In this document: one piece after another, positions 61,251-64,000 of the stretch
Position numbering within the stretch: the first letter of the stretch is position 1
How the letters are laid out: each line of letters starts with the position of its first letter
Translations under genes and position numbers: made by a program
Notes under the pieces: model-generated
Databases searched by the model: none
What the model was told of the DNA's origin: nothing
The model's input: only the letters and a program-made list of their open reading frames with translations
Assembly: GCF_012932495.1 (NCBI RefSeq)
Contig: NZ_JABCNG010000003.1
Coordinates: 248,001-312,000 of the forward strand
Source: Novosphingobium sp. SG919
Lineage (GTDB): Bacteria; Pseudomonadota; Alphaproteobacteria; Sphingomonadales; Sphingomonadaceae
Length of the DNA: 64,000 nt
Direction: 5' to 3'

Positions 61251-62774
61251 TCAAGCCGGCAGCAGGCCTTCGTCGGCGATTTTCTTCTTCCACACCAGCG
61301 GGGCGAGCTGGTGCACGTTCTGCCCTTCGCTATCGACGGCGACCGTCACCGGCATGTCTTCCACGGTGAATTCATAGATCGCTTCCATGCCCAGATCTTC
61401 GAAACCGACGACCTTGGCTTCCTTGATCGCGCGGGCGACAAGGTAGGCTGCGCCACCCACGGCCATGAGATAGGCCGACTTGTGGTTGGCGATCGACTGC
61501 GTGGCCGCCGGGCCGCGTTCGGCCTTGCCGACGCAGGCGAGCAGGCCCTGGTCGAGCATCATGTCCATGAACTTGTCCATGCGCGTGGCGGTGGTCGGGC
61601 CGGCCGGGCCGACCACTTCGTCGCGCACCGGATCGACCGGGCCGACGTAATAGATTACGCGGCCCTTGAATTCGACCGGCAGTTCCTCGCCCTTGGCCAG
61701 CATGTCCTGGATGCGCTTGTGCGCGGCGTCGCGGCCGGTGAGCATCTTGCCGTTGAGCAACAGGCGATCGCCCTGCTTCCAGCTTTGGACTTCCTCGGCC
61801 GTCAGCGTGTCGAGGTTGACGCGCTTGGCCGCCGCGTCGGGCGCCCAGTGCACCTGCGGCCATTCGTCGAGCTTGGGCCGTTCGAGATAGCTGGGGCCGC
61901 TGCCATCGAGGGTGAAATGCGCGTGGCGGGTGGCGGCGCAGTTGGGGATCATCGCCACCGGCTTGCCCGCGGCGTGGCACGGCGCATCCATGATCTTGAC
62001 GTCGAGGATGGTGGAAAGCCCGCCCAGGCCTTGCGCGCCGATGCCCAGCGCGTTGACCTTGTCGAAGATTTCGATGCGCAGGCGCTCGATATCGGTCTGG
62101 GGCCCGCGCAGCTTGAGCTGGGCCATGTCGATCGGCTCCATCAGGGCTTTCTTGGCCAGCAGCACGCAGTGTTCGGCCGTGCCGCCGATACCGATGCCCA
62201 GCATACCCGGCGGGCACCAGCCGGCGCCCATCTGCGGCAGCATTTCCAGCACCCAGTCGACGATCGAATCGCTGGGATTCATCATCTTGAACTTGGACTT
62301 GTTCTCGCTGCCACCGCCCTTGGCCGCGACATCGACCGTGATCGTGTTGCCCTTGACCATCTCGACGTGGAGCACGCAGGGCGTGTTGTCGCGCGTGTTG
62401 CGGCGGGTGAACGCCGGATCGGCCAGGACCGAGGCGCGCAGCTTGTTATCGGCATTGAGATAGGCGCGGCGCACGCCTTCATCGACCACGTCCTGCAGGG
62501 ACTTGTCGGATTCCAGGCGGCAATCCTGGCCCCATTCGATGAACACGTTGACGATGCCGGTGTCCTGGCAGATCGGCCGGTGACCTTCGGCGCACATGCG
62601 GCTGTTGGTCAGGATCTGGGCGATGGCATCCTTGGCGGCGGGGCCCTGTTCGGCCTCGTAAGCGTCGCCCAAAGCGCGGATGTAATCCATCGGGTGGAAG
62701 TAGCTGATGTATTGCAGCGCATCGGCCACGCTTTCGACCAGATCCGCTTCCCGGATCGTCACCATTTCCGCCAT
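61251..62774 (-). CDS. fumA: Fumarate hydratase, class I (4Fe-4S)
   Basis: This TCA-cycle enzyme interconverts fumarate and malate. The 507-residue product is the single-chain class I type: an N-terminal alpha domain with cluster cysteines in GHRPICQDTGIVNVF, AGWCPPGMLGIGIGG and MIPNCAATRHAHF, and a C-terminal beta domain with VEFKGRVIYYVGPVDPVRDEVVGPAGPTTATRMDKF. Start ATG 62774 has AGGAGC upstream; an in-frame ATG three codons later (MVTIRE) is an alternative. The oxygen-sensitive cluster depends on Fe-S carriers such as the ErpA-like protein in this window. Confidence 0.95.
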   Translation of the reverse strand: MAEMVTIREADLVESVADALQYISYFHPMDYIRALGDAYEAEQGPAAKDAIAQILTNSRMCAEGHRPICQDTGIVNVFIEWGQDCRLESDKSLQDVVDEGVRRAYLNADNKLRASVLADPAFTRRNTRDNTPCVLHVEMVKGNTITVDVAAKGGGSENKSKFKMMNPSDSIVDWVLEMLPQMGAGWCPPGMLGIGIGGTAEHCVLLAKKALMEPIDMAQLKLRGPQTDIERLRIEIFDKVNALGIGAQGLGGLSTILDVKIMDAPCHAAGKPVAMIPNCAATRHAHFTLDGSGPSYLERPKLDEWPQVHWAPDAAAKRVNLDTLTAEEVQSWKQGDRLLLNGKMLTGRDAAHKRIQDMLAKGEELPVEFKGRVIYYVGPVDPVRDEVVGPAGPTTATRMDKFMDMMLDQGLLACVGKAERGPAATQSIANHKSAYLMAVGGAAYLVARAIKEAKVVGFEDLGMEAIYEFTVEDMPVTVAVDSEGQNVHQLAPLVWKKKIADEGLLPA

Positions 62775-62942
62775 CGCAATTTCGCTCCTGCTACAGCATT
62801 CTGCCAATGTCCCTTACGCGCCGATCAACAGCATGCAAGACGCTTGGCGCAAGGCGGGCAATATTCTAGAGACGCTGGCAACCCATGGCGTGTGCGCTTG
62901 CGAAGGCCGGCCCACGCACCCGGAACTTGATGAGGAACACCG

Positions 62943-63542
62943 ATGAGCGTGGCAGTAGCTGAGGCAGCAGAGACGGGAATGGTGCGCGAGCGCAAGGCCA
63001 TGATCGAAAGCCAGCTGCGCGTGAGCGGCGTGAACGATCCGGCCGTGCTGGCCGCCTTTGCCGCCGTGCCGCGCGAGGATTTCGTGCCGGCGGATCGCCG
63101 CCCCGTGGCCTATATGGACCGCGCCGTGCCTCTGGGCGATGGCACCGTGCTGGCCCCCGCGCTCACCCACGGGCAGATGCTGATCGCCGCGGTTCCCGTT
63201 GCCGGTGAACGCGCGCTGGTGGTGGGCAAGCCCGGCACCTATCTGGCCGCGCTGCTGCGCGAACTGGGCCTGGTGGTCACCGTGGCAAGCCCGGCCGACG
63301 ACCTGGCCGCGCTGGGCCAGTTCGCGCTGGTCCTGGTCGACGGTGCGATCGAGCAGACGACGCCGGCACTGGAAGCCGCCGTGGCCGACGATGGCCGCCT
63401 GGTGACCGGCCTGGTCGAACGCCGCGTGACGCGGCTGGCGCTGGGCCGCAAGACCGCCGGCCAGGTGGTCCTGGCCGCACTGGGCGATGCCGACTTTGCC
63501 GTGCTGCCCGAATTTGCCGCCCCCAAGGGCTGGAGCTTCTGA
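62943..63542 (+). CDS. Protein-L-isoaspartate O-methyltransferase-like protein (degenerate SAM motif)
   Basis: A 199-residue protein resembling PIMT (Pcm), which repairs isoaspartyl residues. The N-terminal helix pattern RERKAMIESQLRVSGVNDPAVLAAFAAVPREDFVPADRR is typical. However, the SAM-binding motif I, normally EIGTGSGY, reads VVGKPGTY (residues 93-100), the following acidic residue is absent, and the protein is short at the C-terminus. It may not bind SAM or may have a new role. A GAGGA ribosome-binding site precedes the ATG. It begins six bases upstream of the TolC-family gene, and the pair is probably co-transcribed. Confidence 0.8.
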   Translation: MSVAVAEAAETGMVRERKAMIESQLRVSGVNDPAVLAAFAAVPREDFVPADRRPVAYMDRAVPLGDGTVLAPALTHGQMLIAAVPVAGERALVVGKPGTYLAALLRELGLVVTVASPADDLAALGQFALVLVDGAIEQTTPALEAAVADDGRLVTGLVERRVTRLALGRKTAGQVVLAALGDADFAVLPEFAAPKGWSF

Positions 63543-63547
63543 AACCC

Positions 63548-64000
63548 ATGACCGAGCGGAGCCGGTGGCGCGCGGCAGCGGCCGGAACCTGCCTGGCGGC
63601 AATGCTCGCCACGCACGGTGCCCCGGCCCGGGCGGATGATCTGCGCAGCGCGCTCACGGCGGCCTATCAGACCAACCCGGATCTGCAGGCGGCGCGCGAC
63701 AACTTGCGCGCCACCGACGAAAACGTGCCGATCGCCCGCGCCTCGGCCCTGCCCTCGCTTTCGGGCAGCGTCAGCTACAACGAATATGTCGACAAGGGCG
63801 GCTCTTACTTTTCCACGAGCTATCCCGACCGGGTGGTGGGCCTGGGCGCCACTGCCGGCCTGCCGCTCTATCGCGGCGGGGCGGTAAAATACGGCATTCG
63901 CGCCGCCGAAACACGGGTGGATGCGGGCCGCGCCAGCCTGCGCGGCACCGAATCGAGCGTGTTCACCAGCACGGTGACGTCGTACATGGACGTGATCCGC
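63548..64000 (+). CDS. tolC: TolC-family outer-membrane efflux channel (5' part only)
   Basis: The first 151 residues of an outer-membrane channel that completes type I secretion or RND efflux systems. A signal peptide (RAAAAGTCLAAMLATHGAPARA) is followed by DDLRSALTAAYQTNPDLQAARDNLRATDENVPIARASALPSLSGSVSY, the classic TolC start of the first helical hairpin, then beta-strand-like segments. The gene is cut by the window end. The start ATG 63548 follows the PIMT-like stop by five bases, an arrangement I associate with sphingomonads. Confidence 0.9.
   Translation, partial: MTERSRWRAAAAGTCLAAMLATHGAPARADDLRSALTAAYQTNPDLQAARDNLRATDENVPIARASALPSLSGSVSYNEYVDKGGSYFSTSYPDRVVGLGATAGLPLYRGGAVKYGIRAAETRVDAGRASLRGTESSVFTSTVTSYMDVIR

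Overview
This is a GC-rich chromosomal window of an alphaproteobacterium, most likely a member of the Sphingomonadales (Novosphingobium/Sphingobium-like). The indications are the 180-kDa NAD-dependent glutamate dehydrogenase, the rsfS-nadD-proA and M23 peptidase-bactofilin neighbourhoods, the 4Fe-4S class I fumarase, the PIMT-like gene next to tolC, and small dispersed GC-rich hairpin repeats of the kind common in sphingomonads. The genus is an inference. I see no prophage, insertion sequence, integrase, rRNA or CRISPR array. Most of the window is conserved core genome; the region at about 21.3-31.9 kb is accessory.

Layout. 1-2460 (minus): rsfS (cut by the window edge), nadD and proA. 2652-4218 (plus): a membrane-anchored M23 peptidase overlapping a bactofilin, a cell-wall morphogenesis pair. 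4442-12980 (minus): rpoC and rpoB, with a clear promoter near 13.2 kb. 13427-14632 (plus): a membrane diguanylate cyclase. 14973-15941 (plus): rplJ-rplL, here divergent from rpoBC. 16166-18962 (plus): a ClC antiporter and a MATE exporter. 19076-21154 (plus): groES-groEL behind a sigma-32-like promoter and a perfect CIRCE operator.

21323-31926 (all minus) is a catabolic island. It holds a LysR regulator, an amidohydrolase, an MhpA-like FAD hydroxylase, an HbpS/GlcG-like protein, an extradiol dioxygenase, an FAH-type hydrolase, a TonB receptor, an alpha/beta hydrolase and a Tat-exported GH1 beta-glucosidase. Four consecutive genes abut or overlap by a few bases. Read together, the genes suggest uptake, deglycosylation or de-esterification, ring hydroxylation, meta-cleavage and hydrolysis of an unknown plant-type phenolic. 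This is the strongest candidate in the window for an uncharacterised pathway.

32096-32292: two identical tRNA-Gly(GCC) genes (minus). 32588-34137: a CnoX-like thioredoxin-TPR protein and a LON-substrate-binding-domain protein (plus). 34199-36792 (minus): a Zur-like regulator, a secreted MsrA with a 50-residue membrane protein upstream, exodeoxyribonuclease III and an ErpA-type Fe-S carrier. 36888-45862 (plus): an alpha/beta hydrolase, a TPR protein, a luciferase-like monooxygenase, NAD-GDH and a ferredoxin-reductase-type flavoprotein. 45876-50399 (minus): comM-like ATPase and polA. 50762-54564: an Ala/Ser-rich lipoprotein, a class-A-beta-lactamase-like serine hydrolase without the usual omega-loop glutamate, dnaB, and a UPF0262 protein. 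54717-58769: GH25-like protein, cdd, dcd, DoxX, a lipoprotein and an adenosine kinase. 58790-62774 (minus): a LytTR response regulator with its histidine kinase, and fumarase. 62943-64000 (plus): a PIMT-like protein and the start of a TolC-family outer-membrane protein.

All calls rest on reading motifs, gene order and signals by eye; no database search was run.
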